From an uncultured Eubacteriales bacterium (GTDB lineage: Bacteria > Bacillota > Clostridia > Peptostreptococcales > Anaerovoracaceae), in assembly GCA_910585135.1 (NCBI GenBank), contig CAJUEB010000001.1, forward strand, positions 6,027 through 47,558: DNA of 41,532 bases, given 5' to 3'. The notes under the pieces are model-generated. The model ran no database searches, was not told the DNA's origin, and saw nothing but the letters and a program-made list of their open reading frames with translations. Of the stretch, positions 6,993 to 14,643 are shown in pieces (within the stretch, counting starts at the first letter, position 1; each line of letters opens with the position of its first letter). A program made the translations under genes and the position numbers.

Positions 6993-9203
6993 TTACAAAG
7001 TTCCAAATTCCAGATATTTTCGCAGCCTGCCTGCAAGACCGGAAAACCGCTCCTTGATCCGGTTGTTATCGACCATGCCGTGCAGTTTTCCCTCTGACCC
7101 CACCAGCACCACCGCCTTTTTCCCACGCGTGACCGCCGTATACAAGAGGTTCCTGCTCGCAAGCATCGGCGGAAACCAGCTCACCGGCATGACGACGACA
7201 GGAAACTCGCTTCCCTGGCTCTTGTGAACCGTAATGGCATAAGCAAGCTCCAGCTCATCAAGCTGATTGAACGCATACGTGACGTGTTTTACTTCATCGT
7301 ATACGACCGTGATTTCATTGAACTGGCGGTCTACCTTCTGGATAAACCCGACATCCCCGTTGAAAATTCCTTCCCCTTCCGTAAAATCCTCCAGGTTTTT
7401 CCATGCAAGCTGGTAATTGTTCCTGATCTGCATCACCTTGTCGCCCTCCCGGAAAATACGATCCCCGAAAGTCTTTTCCGCAAGGCTGCCATCAGGCGGG
7501 TTCAACACTTGTTGCAATTCTTTGTTCAGGTTGATACTCCCCAAAAGTCCCTTTCGCACAGGCGTAAGCACCTGGATATCGGAAGCAGGCGAAATTTCCT
7601 CGTAAAAGGCGGGCAGCCGCTTCGTACACAGTTCTTTGATCGTCGCCAGCATATCCTTCTCCGCATTGCGCCTTAAGAGGAAAAAATCTTTATCCTTGGC
7701 ATTGCAGTCCGGGTAATCCCCGTTGACCACGATCATGCTTTCCTCCGCCTGGCGGAAGATTTCTGTCAGTCTTGTACAATAGATGTATTCGCTGTCAATG
7801 ATATCCCGCAGAACATTGCCCGCGCCCACAGACGGAAGCTGGTCAGCATCGCCTACGATGATCAGCCTCGTGCCCGGCCTGATCGCGCTTACGAGCGCAT
7901 TCATCAAAATCAGGTCGATCATGGAGGCCTCGTCGATGATCACAGCATCGTATTCGAGCGGCGACTCCTCGGTTTTGCCGAACCGCATCATATTCTCACT
8001 TTCGGAAAAATAGTATTCCAGCAGCCTGTGAATGGTAGATGCGTAATGTCCCGATGTTTCGGTAATTCTCTTGGCAGCCCTGCCTGTCGGCGCTGCGATC
8101 GCCGTTTTCAGACCGCTCTCCTCCAGCACATTGATGATCGCATTGATGATCGTTGTCTTTCCTGTCCCAGGTCCTCCCGTAATGACGGAAACCCCCATAT
8201 TCAGTGAGGTTGTTACCGCATGCTTCTGATTTTCCGATAAATGAATGCCCGTGATATGTTCCGTCCTTGCGATCAGGCTTGTGGCGCTGGCCGCAATAGG
8301 CTTTAAGCCTGCGGAATTAAGCTGCGCAAGCCGTTTGCATACATTCTGCTCCGCCATATAATACGGCATGAGGAACACGACGTTCCTGTCCTCCAGGTTT
8401 TCAATATGCAGCTCCCCTTCAAAAACCAATGCCGTAAGCTGATCCTCCACCTGCTCCATGGACAGCCCTAAAAGCTCGCCGGTCTTTTCGCACAGCATCC
8501 TTTGCGGAAGAAACGTATTGCCCTCGCTGGCAAAATACGACAGCGTAAATTTAATGCCGCTTTTGATCCTGAATTCATCATCGGCAGCAATTCCCATTTT
8601 CTCGGCGATCTTATCGGCTTTTTTAAACCCGATCCCGAAGATATCCTCGACCAGCCTGTAAGGATTTTCCTCCACCGCCTTGATAGTCTCTGCTCCATAT
8701 ATCTGATATAGCTTCATCGCATAATCTGCGCCGATCCCGTACTGCTGCAAATGCATGCTCACCTGTGCAAAGGCGCGGTGCTTGCCGTATGCTTCTGTGA
8801 TCGCGGCGGCTTTTTTTTCCCGTATCCCGGAAATCTCCGTCAGCCGCTTTGGCTCTTCTTCAATGATCCGCAAGGTATCTGCACCAAATTTCGATACGAT
8901 GGCAGCGGCCGTCTTTTTTCCGATCCCCTTAATCACGCCGGATGCCAAAAACGCCCGGATGCCGTCCTCCGTGGACGGCATTGTTTCTTCAAATTCCTTA
9001 ATGGCAAACTGCTCCCCATAGGCAGGATGTTCGGTAAATTTCCCGCGCAGAAGATAGCTTCTGCCCACATCTGCATAAGGCAAATTACCTACGGCAGTAA
9101 ACGCCTCAAGCTCCGTTTCAAAAACGGCTACCGTATAGCCGTTTTTATCATTTCGAAAGATTACCTCCGCTATCGTTCCCTGTTTTTCTTCCATCATATT
9201 CAT
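6993..9203 (-). CDS. recD2: RecD2-type 5'-3' DNA helicase
   Basis: ATP-dependent superfamily 1B helicase of the RecD2/TraA group, found in bacteria without relying on RecBC and implicated in replication-fork and repair work. The 736 residues have an N-terminal OB-like part (GTIAEVIFRNDKNGYTVAVFE) and helix-hairpin-helix repeats (for example KGIGKKTAAAI and DIFGIGFKKADKIA). Walker A is GGPGTGKT at 343-350, Walker B is IIDEASMID, motif III is GDADQLPSVGAG, and the C-terminal helicase part holds YAITVHKSQGSEF. Three ATGs are possible at 9203, 9197 and 9194; the first has a weak AAAGG site. Start is therefore uncertain by a few codons. Confidence 0.95.
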   Translation of the reverse strand: MNMMEEKQGTIAEVIFRNDKNGYTVAVFETELEAFTAVGNLPYADVGRSYLLRGKFTEHPAYGEQFAIKEFEETMPSTEDGIRAFLASGVIKGIGKKTAAAIVSKFGADTLRIIEEEPKRLTEISGIREKKAAAITEAYGKHRAFAQVSMHLQQYGIGADYAMKLYQIYGAETIKAVEENPYRLVEDIFGIGFKKADKIAEKMGIAADDEFRIKSGIKFTLSYFASEGNTFLPQRMLCEKTGELLGLSMEQVEDQLTALVFEGELHIENLEDRNVVFLMPYYMAEQNVCKRLAQLNSAGLKPIAASATSLIARTEHITGIHLSENQKHAVTTSLNMGVSVITGGPGTGKTTIINAIINVLEESGLKTAIAAPTGRAAKRITETSGHYASTIHRLLEYYFSESENMMRFGKTEESPLEYDAVIIDEASMIDLILMNALVSAIRPGTRLIIVGDADQLPSVGAGNVLRDIIDSEYIYCTRLTEIFRQAEESMIVVNGDYPDCNAKDKDFFLLRRNAEKDMLATIKELCTKRLPAFYEEISPASDIQVLTPVRKGLLGSINLNKELQQVLNPPDGSLAEKTFGDRIFREGDKVMQIRNNYQLAWKNLEDFTEGEGIFNGDVGFIQKVDRQFNEITVVYDEVKHVTYAFNQLDELELAYAITVHKSQGSEFPVVVMPVSWFPPMLASRNLLYTAVTRGKKAVVLVGSEGKLHGMVDNNRIKERFSGLAGRLRKYLEFGTL

Positions 9204-9311
9204 CTAATGCCTTTGATCCCGTCTTGTGCCGCAACTATATTTTTGCTAAAAGAACCTCAATAAATAATTTCCGATGAATACATTTCAACCGAAAACACCT
9301 CTGCCAAACGC

Positions 9312-10580
9312 TTATCGCAGCCACTTTACCCCGCGAAAAGCGGCGCTGAATTTATTTTTATTGAATTTTGCTGCAAGTTTCAACAGCTCTTTTCTATCAT
9401 TGTATTTCGGTTTCTGATGTACCACCTCAGGGAGCAGGTGCAGCAGGTATTCCGCCCGCTCCGTATCATCGGTAATCCCCGCTTCAATGATATCATCCGC
9501 ATCGATAGCCAGATCCTCTACAAAAATCGGTTGTTTTTCAGCGAGGATCATCTTGAGGATATGGTCGCGGGCTTCTATTTTCTGCGTACTCAAATCGAAG
9601 ACCGCCGCTTGTGCCTTGGAAAGCTTGTCGATAAAATTATATTTGTCCCATCCACAGCGATTGAGAAAACCCTTGATCGCCACGTCCGTTCCCAGGAAAT
9701 GAATGTCTTGGACGAGCGTTTTCGCATCCAGCAGATATTCCCGGTCCAGCTCTTCATAGGGCAGATATTCCACCGCTTCCCGATAATACTTATCAAAGCA
9801 AAGGTAAAGAAGCGCCTGCCTTCTAAGCGGGATGTGCTTGATCTTGTCGATATGCTCCGTCAACGTTTCATAATCACTTTCGGCACGTTTTCCCGCAGCG
9901 GCCGCTGTCTTTTCCCCGATGATTCCGGCAAGAAGCCCCAGCCCTGCGACCATCTTCAACGCCTTACCTGCATATTTTCCATTAATAATCAGCGTAAACT
10001 CATACAGGATTTCCTCTTTATCAGCGTCCTGCAAAAGAGCTGCATTCCGCGCAATCATTTCAGATAAATCCCGGTTCAAATCAAAGCCATATAGAGAAAC
10101 GTACCGAATCGCCTTCAAAAGCTTTTCTGGCGTTTTCCGAAATGCTGCTTCGATATCGCCTGCCGGCTTTAAAATCAAGTCTTTGATATCCTGCCTGCCG
10201 CCATAAGGATCAACGGGGCTTTTCTGCGGATGCTCTGCAATCGCTTCTGCCGTAAAGTCATATTCCCGAAGCTGATCCTCTATCTTTCCCCGCATGGTCA
10301 CGATATCGGCAATGATCCCTTCCACGGAATCCGCCACATTGATATCATCCGAGATGATTTCCTCCGTATGATCCAGCCGCACCACCTGTCTGCCGATCGC
10401 CTCTCCGTCAGGGAAAAACTTCCGAATTTCATCCTGCGGGCAATCCGTGTAAAGATCCCAGTCCTGCGGTTCTTCCCCTGCGTAAGAAGCCATGACGCAC
10501 TGCCCGGCGCAATACACCTCATAGCCTGCGGCTGTCAGCTTATTGATGATTCGGTTGATATCTTTCGGTATTTTTATCAT
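9312..10580 (-). CDS. Divergent CCA-adding/poly(A) polymerase-family nucleotidyltransferase
   Basis: Resembles class II tRNA nucleotidyltransferases: head with the metal-binding pair DWD (residues 40-42) in QDWDLYTD, then YDFTAEAIAEHP (family RRDFTINA), DPYGGRQDIKD and KTPEKLLKAIRYVSLYGFDL (family DALRILRAIRFAA). However the nucleotide-binding GGxVRD motif is replaced by AGQCVM (25-30), the RRD arginines are only partly kept, and the C-terminal half (from about 180) is unlike standard CCA enzymes. It may be an active but divergent CCA enzyme, a poly(A) polymerase, or a paralogue that has lost activity. It sits 27 bp downstream of the YhaM-like gene, so RNA 3'-end metabolism is a reasonable theme. 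422 residues; AGGAAAGG site before the ATG. Confidence 0.75.
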   Translation of the reverse strand: MIKIPKDINRIINKLTAAGYEVYCAGQCVMASYAGEEPQDWDLYTDCPQDEIRKFFPDGEAIGRQVVRLDHTEEIISDDINVADSVEGIIADIVTMRGKIEDQLREYDFTAEAIAEHPQKSPVDPYGGRQDIKDLILKPAGDIEAAFRKTPEKLLKAIRYVSLYGFDLNRDLSEMIARNAALLQDADKEEILYEFTLIINGKYAGKALKMVAGLGLLAGIIGEKTAAAAGKRAESDYETLTEHIDKIKHIPLRRQALLYLCFDKYYREAVEYLPYEELDREYLLDAKTLVQDIHFLGTDVAIKGFLNRCGWDKYNFIDKLSKAQAAVFDLSTQKIEARDHILKMILAEKQPIFVEDLAIDADDIIEAGITDDTERAEYLLHLLPEVVHQKPKYNDRKELLKLAAKFNKNKFSAAFRGVKWLR

Positions 10581-10607
10581 CTTAGGATACCTTTCCTGTT
10601 CCGTTCT

Positions 10608-11573
10608 TTAAAAATCTTCCGAAGCCTTATAAATAGTCCTGTTATCCAATGTCCATACCCGGTCGCTAAAGCTGCCCGGTTCTGTTTTTTCAACAGCCTC
10701 CTGCATATCGTACATCTTCGCATCGAGCATATCGAGATAATGGAGCATTTCTGCCTCCGGGAAAAGCGGTTTCTTCGGGCTTCCGAATTCCGGCTCATAA
10801 TGATGGGAAAGCAGCATATGCTCCAGCATGATGGTTTTCTCATTGGAAATCCCCAGCTCCCCGGCCAGCCTGTCGATGCTTTTCACGCCCTGTACCAGAT
10901 GTCCCAGCATCTTGCCTTCAAACGAATAGCCGGAAGCAATGCCCAGTTCATTGGCAACAATTTCGTTTATTTTTTCCATATCATGCAGAATGACGCCCGC
11001 CATTACCAGCTCCTGGTTGAGATTTGTATATATTTCACACGCCTTTTCCGCCATCATCAGCATCCGCTTGACATGATACAAAAGACCTGCCAGCTCGGCG
11101 TGGTGGTTCTTCTGTGCTGCCGGATAATACATAAGCTTCTCTTTATGATCCTCCAGCACCCGGATGCAGAGATTTTTCAGATCCTGATCGCAAAACGCAT
11201 CTGCCTTGTTATAGATATAAGCATACATATCCGCTGCATTTTCCGGGGCGGCTTTTATGTAGTCCTTCATGTCGATGTTATCTTCTGCCGACGTATGCCG
11301 AATGCGGCTTACCCGCAATTGCTTCATCCCGTTCCATTCAGTCACCAAGGCCTTGACCTTGATCACGCTGCCTTCCTTGATCTTCTCCAGGCCAGGCAGC
11401 TCTTCATCCGCAATATCCCATTTCTTCGCCGATATTTCACCGCTACAGTCTGCCAGCAGCAGATCAAGGTAAGCTTTCTTGTTCGAGCCAACCTTCACCG
11501 CTACCATCTTGACGATAAAATATGAAATAATCTCTTGAGCAGTCCTGATATCTGAAATATAAATATCCTTCAT
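10608..11573 (-). CDS. YhaM-like 3'-5' exonuclease (OB fold plus HD domain)
   Basis: YhaM/CbfI proteins trim RNA and single-stranded DNA from the 3' end. The chosen ATG at 11573 gives 321 residues, close to the ~315 of YhaM. Residues 1-100 form an OB-fold (VGSNKKAYLDLLLADCSGEISAKKWD). The HD phosphohydrolase part has HHAELAGLLYHVKRM, VILHDMEK (metal-binding His-Asp) and MLLSHHYEPEFGSPKKP, a stretch typical of YhaM. The frame is open further upstream to 11681, but that part covers a structured leader and a ribosome site (AGGAAAGGG) precedes 11573. First gene of a likely group with the CCA-like gene, recD2 and comF. Confidence 0.88.
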   Translation of the reverse strand: MKDIYISDIRTAQEIISYFIVKMVAVKVGSNKKAYLDLLLADCSGEISAKKWDIADEELPGLEKIKEGSVIKVKALVTEWNGMKQLRVSRIRHTSAEDNIDMKDYIKAAPENAADMYAYIYNKADAFCDQDLKNLCIRVLEDHKEKLMYYPAAQKNHHAELAGLLYHVKRMLMMAEKACEIYTNLNQELVMAGVILHDMEKINEIVANELGIASGYSFEGKMLGHLVQGVKSIDRLAGELGISNEKTIMLEHMLLSHHYEPEFGSPKKPLFPEAEMLHYLDMLDAKMYDMQEAVEKTEPGSFSDRVWTLDNRTIYKASEDF

Positions 11574-11610
11574 TGTAAAAAGCCCTTTCCTATGATGGTT
11601 TGCATTGCAC

Positions 11611-11660
11611 GGCCTATCGGCAATCATCCGCAGCGGCGGATGTACGAAAAGCCATCGGCC
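11611..11660 (-). promoter_or_regulatory. Structured leader of the YhaM-like gene
   Basis: A perfect 7-bp hairpin CATCCGC/GCGGATG (11625-11642) is enclosed by GGC/GCC and GGCC/GGCC pairings, forming a compound stem-loop within the ~117-nt untranslated leader. No known riboswitch core was recognised. It could be a protein-binding or autoregulatory site. Confidence 0.4.
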
Positions 11661-11696
11661 ATTATCGATGCGCGCTCCCATCCTTTCGCTAGTTCT

Positions 11697-11725
11697 ATTT
11701 TACATGAAAAGCGTTGAAAAGTGAA
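11697..11725 (-). promoter_or_regulatory. Probable promoter of the YhaM-like gene group
   Basis: On the minus strand TTCACT (11720-11725), a 17-bp spacer and TAAAAT (11697-11702). The -35 hexamer matches the consensus at four of six bases. It predicts a leader of about 117 nt before the start codon at 11573. Confidence 0.5.
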
Positions 11726-11831
11726 GGAAAATCGATTTGCCTCTTTTGGTACAGCCGCCTTATCTGTTGAAAGCGCACGCAGTAAAAGCCCGATCACACA
11801 CCGGAGCATGAACGCCTGCTATTATGAATGA

Positions 11832-13523
11832 CTAATTTTTTAACCGAAACCTTCCTACGAGGCTCTTCATCAGCTGTGACTGACTGGATAGTTCTTCGCT
11901 GGCAGCCGCGCTTTCTTCCGCAGTGGCCGAATTATTCTGAACAACACTGGAAATCTGGTCAATTCCCATCGTTATCTGAGAGATGGAATCGGCCTGAACG
12001 CTGCTAGCCTCTGAGATCTGTCCGATAACGCCTGTCATTTCACTTACTCCATTTACTGCCTGAAGCAGAGACTGGGCTGTCTCATCGGCAATCTGCGTTC
12101 CATTTTCCACTGCCTTTAATGAATTCTCAATCAATACGGAGGTATTCTTGGAAGCCTCTGCGCTTTTGCTTGCAAGATTACGAACCTCATCAGCTACTAC
12201 AGCAAACCCCTTCCCGGCGGCACCTGCACGAGCGGCTTCCACGGCAGCGTTAAGGGCAAGAATATTGGTCTGGAAAGCAATGTCTTCAATTGTCTTAATA
12301 ATTTTGCTGATTTCATTGGAACAGTTGCTGATATCACTCATAGCCTGTATCATCTGCTGCATTTTTTCGTTGCTTGCATTCATTTCCATGCTGACACTGC
12401 TCGCTGCAACATTGGCTTGTCGTGCGTTATCTGCATTCTGCTTTACCTTATTAGAGATTTCATTAATGGTAGCGGCAAGCTCCTGCACAGAACTGGCTTG
12501 CTCAGTCGCCCCCTGGGAAAGCGCCTGGGCGCCATTGGACACCTGTTCTGATCCGCTTGCAACCTGAGATGAGCTTTGACTGATTTGCAGCATGGTGTCA
12601 TTGAGCTTTTCCGCAATGCCCCGGAAAGAAACAAGCAACGGATAGAAGCCTCCTGTATATTCTTCTTCACAAACAGAATCCACTGTAAAATCTCCGTCGG
12701 CCATTTTAGCAAGGAATTTGTTCTCATCATCAATAATAACCTGAAGCTTATGGATCAATCTGCGCACCTGCTCAGCAAGAATGCCCAATTCATCCTTGGA
12801 AGTATAGGAAATCTCCACATTCAAATCACCCTCTGCCATTTTTATGGCAGCATTTTCTATTTCAGAAATAGGAGTCTTAATCGAACGTATAACTACAAAT
12901 GAGAAGAAAACCCCTACAAGAATTATGGCAATAATAACCGCCGCCATAAGGAAGATAGCAGTCCTGTAAAGGGAAAAGCTTTCTTCTGTCGCAGCATCGC
13001 TGCCTTCTGTATTATAAACGACAATGTCATTAAAAGCGCTGTTTAAGGAATTATAAAGTTCCACGCATTCGCCTTCCAAGATAGCACGCGCATCCTCAAT
13101 TTGGCCTTGTTTGGCCAATTCTATCATTTTTTCATCTGCTTCATCGTACTGAGCCCAAAGATTCATCGCATCCTCATAGAAAGACCTTTCTTCTTCATCG
13201 ATCAATCCCTTATACGCGGCTAAAAGATCTTCCATATCTTCCTTTTCCTTTTGAAGGTACTGAAGGCTGGATTCTTCTACTTCATCAGAAATTGCGGTAA
13301 GATATCCCAATTCATTCAGACGGATATTCGAAAGGGTGTTGGTCAAGTCCCTTGCTGTATCAACGCTAGGAAGCCAGCTTGTCGTAATGTCGCTTGTCAT
13401 GTCGTTCATCCGTCCCATAAGATAAAATGACATACCGCCAATAATGAACATGCCAATCAACGCAACTCCTATGAGAATATAGAGTTTTAACCTGATTTTT
13501 AAATTTCGTATGTAGCCAATCAT
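11832..13523 (-). CDS. Methyl-accepting chemotaxis protein
   Basis: Transmembrane chemoreceptor that feeds CheA/CheW. The 563 residues comprise a membrane segment (about 12-34), an extracytoplasmic four-helix-bundle sensor of about 150 residues, and a second membrane segment (about 190-212, FLMAAVIIAIILVGVFFSFVV). A HAMP domain follows (IRSIKTPISEIENAAIKMAEGDLNVEI). The signalling domain has the conserved hairpin EDIAFQTNILALNAAVEAARAGAAGKGFAVVADEVRNLA. Its ligand cannot be told. An AGGAGG site lies 10 bases before the ATG. No other chemotaxis or flagellar gene is in the window. No convincing terminator is visible downstream. Confidence 0.96.
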   Translation of the reverse strand: MIGYIRNLKIRLKLYILIGVALIGMFIIGGMSFYLMGRMNDMTSDITTSWLPSVDTARDLTNTLSNIRLNELGYLTAISDEVEESSLQYLQKEKEDMEDLLAAYKGLIDEEERSFYEDAMNLWAQYDEADEKMIELAKQGQIEDARAILEGECVELYNSLNSAFNDIVVYNTEGSDAATEESFSLYRTAIFLMAAVIIAIILVGVFFSFVVIRSIKTPISEIENAAIKMAEGDLNVEISYTSKDELGILAEQVRRLIHKLQVIIDDENKFLAKMADGDFTVDSVCEEEYTGGFYPLLVSFRGIAEKLNDTMLQISQSSSQVASGSEQVSNGAQALSQGATEQASSVQELAATINEISNKVKQNADNARQANVAASSVSMEMNASNEKMQQMIQAMSDISNCSNEISKIIKTIEDIAFQTNILALNAAVEAARAGAAGKGFAVVADEVRNLASKSAEASKNTSVLIENSLKAVENGTQIADETAQSLLQAVNGVSEMTGVIGQISEASSVQADSISQITMGIDQISSVVQNNSATAEESAAASEELSSQSQLMKSLVGRFRLKN

Positions 13524-13585
13524 TTTCTAATAACCTCCTATTTTCAGCATATAATTTAAAAATGTATCGTTACTTCTTCCCTTGC

Positions 13586-14641
13586 TTACGTTCTGCCGAC
13601 TACCTTGTAAATTTCATCGGAATCAGGCGGCTGTATCATAATGCCGCGATCCGCATCGCCGCACCCGCTCTTATCCTCATTTTTATCCTCAATCTCTTCG
13701 GGCGCAACATCGAGCAACCGGATGCCATAATCCTCACGCTCAATCCTGCCGATCACGCTGCAATCGACCCCGGCGTCTGCCATCGCCGCCTCCATTTCAC
13801 CGCGCTTTTCCTGAGGCACGATGATAAGCATAGACCCGCTGGAAATCAGCCGCAGCGGATCGATATCGAAGAAGCTGCAAATCTTTTTTACCTCAGGCGT
13901 CATCGGAATGCTGTCCGCCCAAACTTGCGCACCTTTTCCCGCAATCTGGCACATTTCCCACACTGCTCCGAGAATGCCGCCCTCGGTAATATCATGCATC
14001 CCGTGCGTCCCGACTGTTCCGGCCGCAATCCCTTCCGCAACCACGCTGACCAGGTTCAAAAATCCAGAGGCTCGATCCAGCTCTTCTTCCGTCAATACCT
14101 CTGCAAGCTGCTGCCTGTAATCACAAGCAAGGATGCCGCAGCCCTCCAGCCCGACGGACTTGGTCATCATGATATAATCGCCCTCTGCGATATCGTTTCC
14201 GCTCTGCGAACGACCCGATAAGGCTTTTCCGATCGCCGTCGATACGATCACCGGCTGATTGACCGCAGGCGTGATTTCGGTATGTCCGCCTATGATCTCC
14301 ACGTTGAGAGCCGCCGCCGTTTCCGCCGCCTGCCCCATGATATGCGCCACATCACTTTCATCCGTTCCCACAGGCAGCATCACCGCCAGCATGATCCCCA
14401 GCGGCTGCACTCCGTTTGAAGCAATATCGTTACAGGTAATGTGGATCGCCAGCCTGCCAATGTCGCTGACTGCCGCCGTAATCGGATCGGTGGACATCAC
14501 GCACTCATACCCGCCGAAATCCATCACAGCACAATCTTCGCCAATGCCCGGACGCACTTTTACCGCCTCGCTCCTGTATGTTATCTTATCAAATACCAGT
14601 TCCTTCAATAAATCGCTGTCCAATTTCCCTGTTTTCAACAT
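13586..14641 (-). CDS. AIR-synthase-fold ATP-binding protein (HypE/ThiL-like), function unknown
   Basis: A 351-residue member of the PurM/HypE/ThiL/SelD fold. The N-terminal part shows PGIGEDCAVMDFGG, STDPITAA, HITCNDIASNGVQPLGIML and GGHTEITP. The C-terminal part has HDITEGGILGAVWEMC. It lacks the C-terminal PRIC cysteine tail of true HypE, so it is not expected to do cyanation in hydrogenase assembly. No hyp or hydrogenase genes are nearby. The ATG at 14641 is only 2 bp after the ligA stop, so it is translated from the ligA message. The C-terminus is unusually acidic (PEEIEDKNEDKSGCGDAD). Substrate unknown. Confidence 0.8.
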   Translation of the reverse strand: MLKTGKLDSDLLKELVFDKITYRSEAVKVRPGIGEDCAVMDFGGYECVMSTDPITAAVSDIGRLAIHITCNDIASNGVQPLGIMLAVMLPVGTDESDVAHIMGQAAETAAALNVEIIGGHTEITPAVNQPVIVSTAIGKALSGRSQSGNDIAEGDYIMMTKSVGLEGCGILACDYRQQLAEVLTEEELDRASGFLNLVSVVAEGIAAGTVGTHGMHDITEGGILGAVWEMCQIAGKGAQVWADSIPMTPEVKKICSFFDIDPLRLISSGSMLIIVPQEKRGEMEAAMADAGVDCSVIGRIEREDYGIRLLDVAPEEIEDKNEDKSGCGDADRGIMIQPPDSDEIYKVVGRT

Positions 14642-14643
14642 GA

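Noticed and set aside
13586..14641. HypE hydrogenase maturation factor
   Set aside because: The C-terminal cysteine tail needed for the cyanation chemistry is missing and no hyp genes are near; kept only as AIR-synthase fold.
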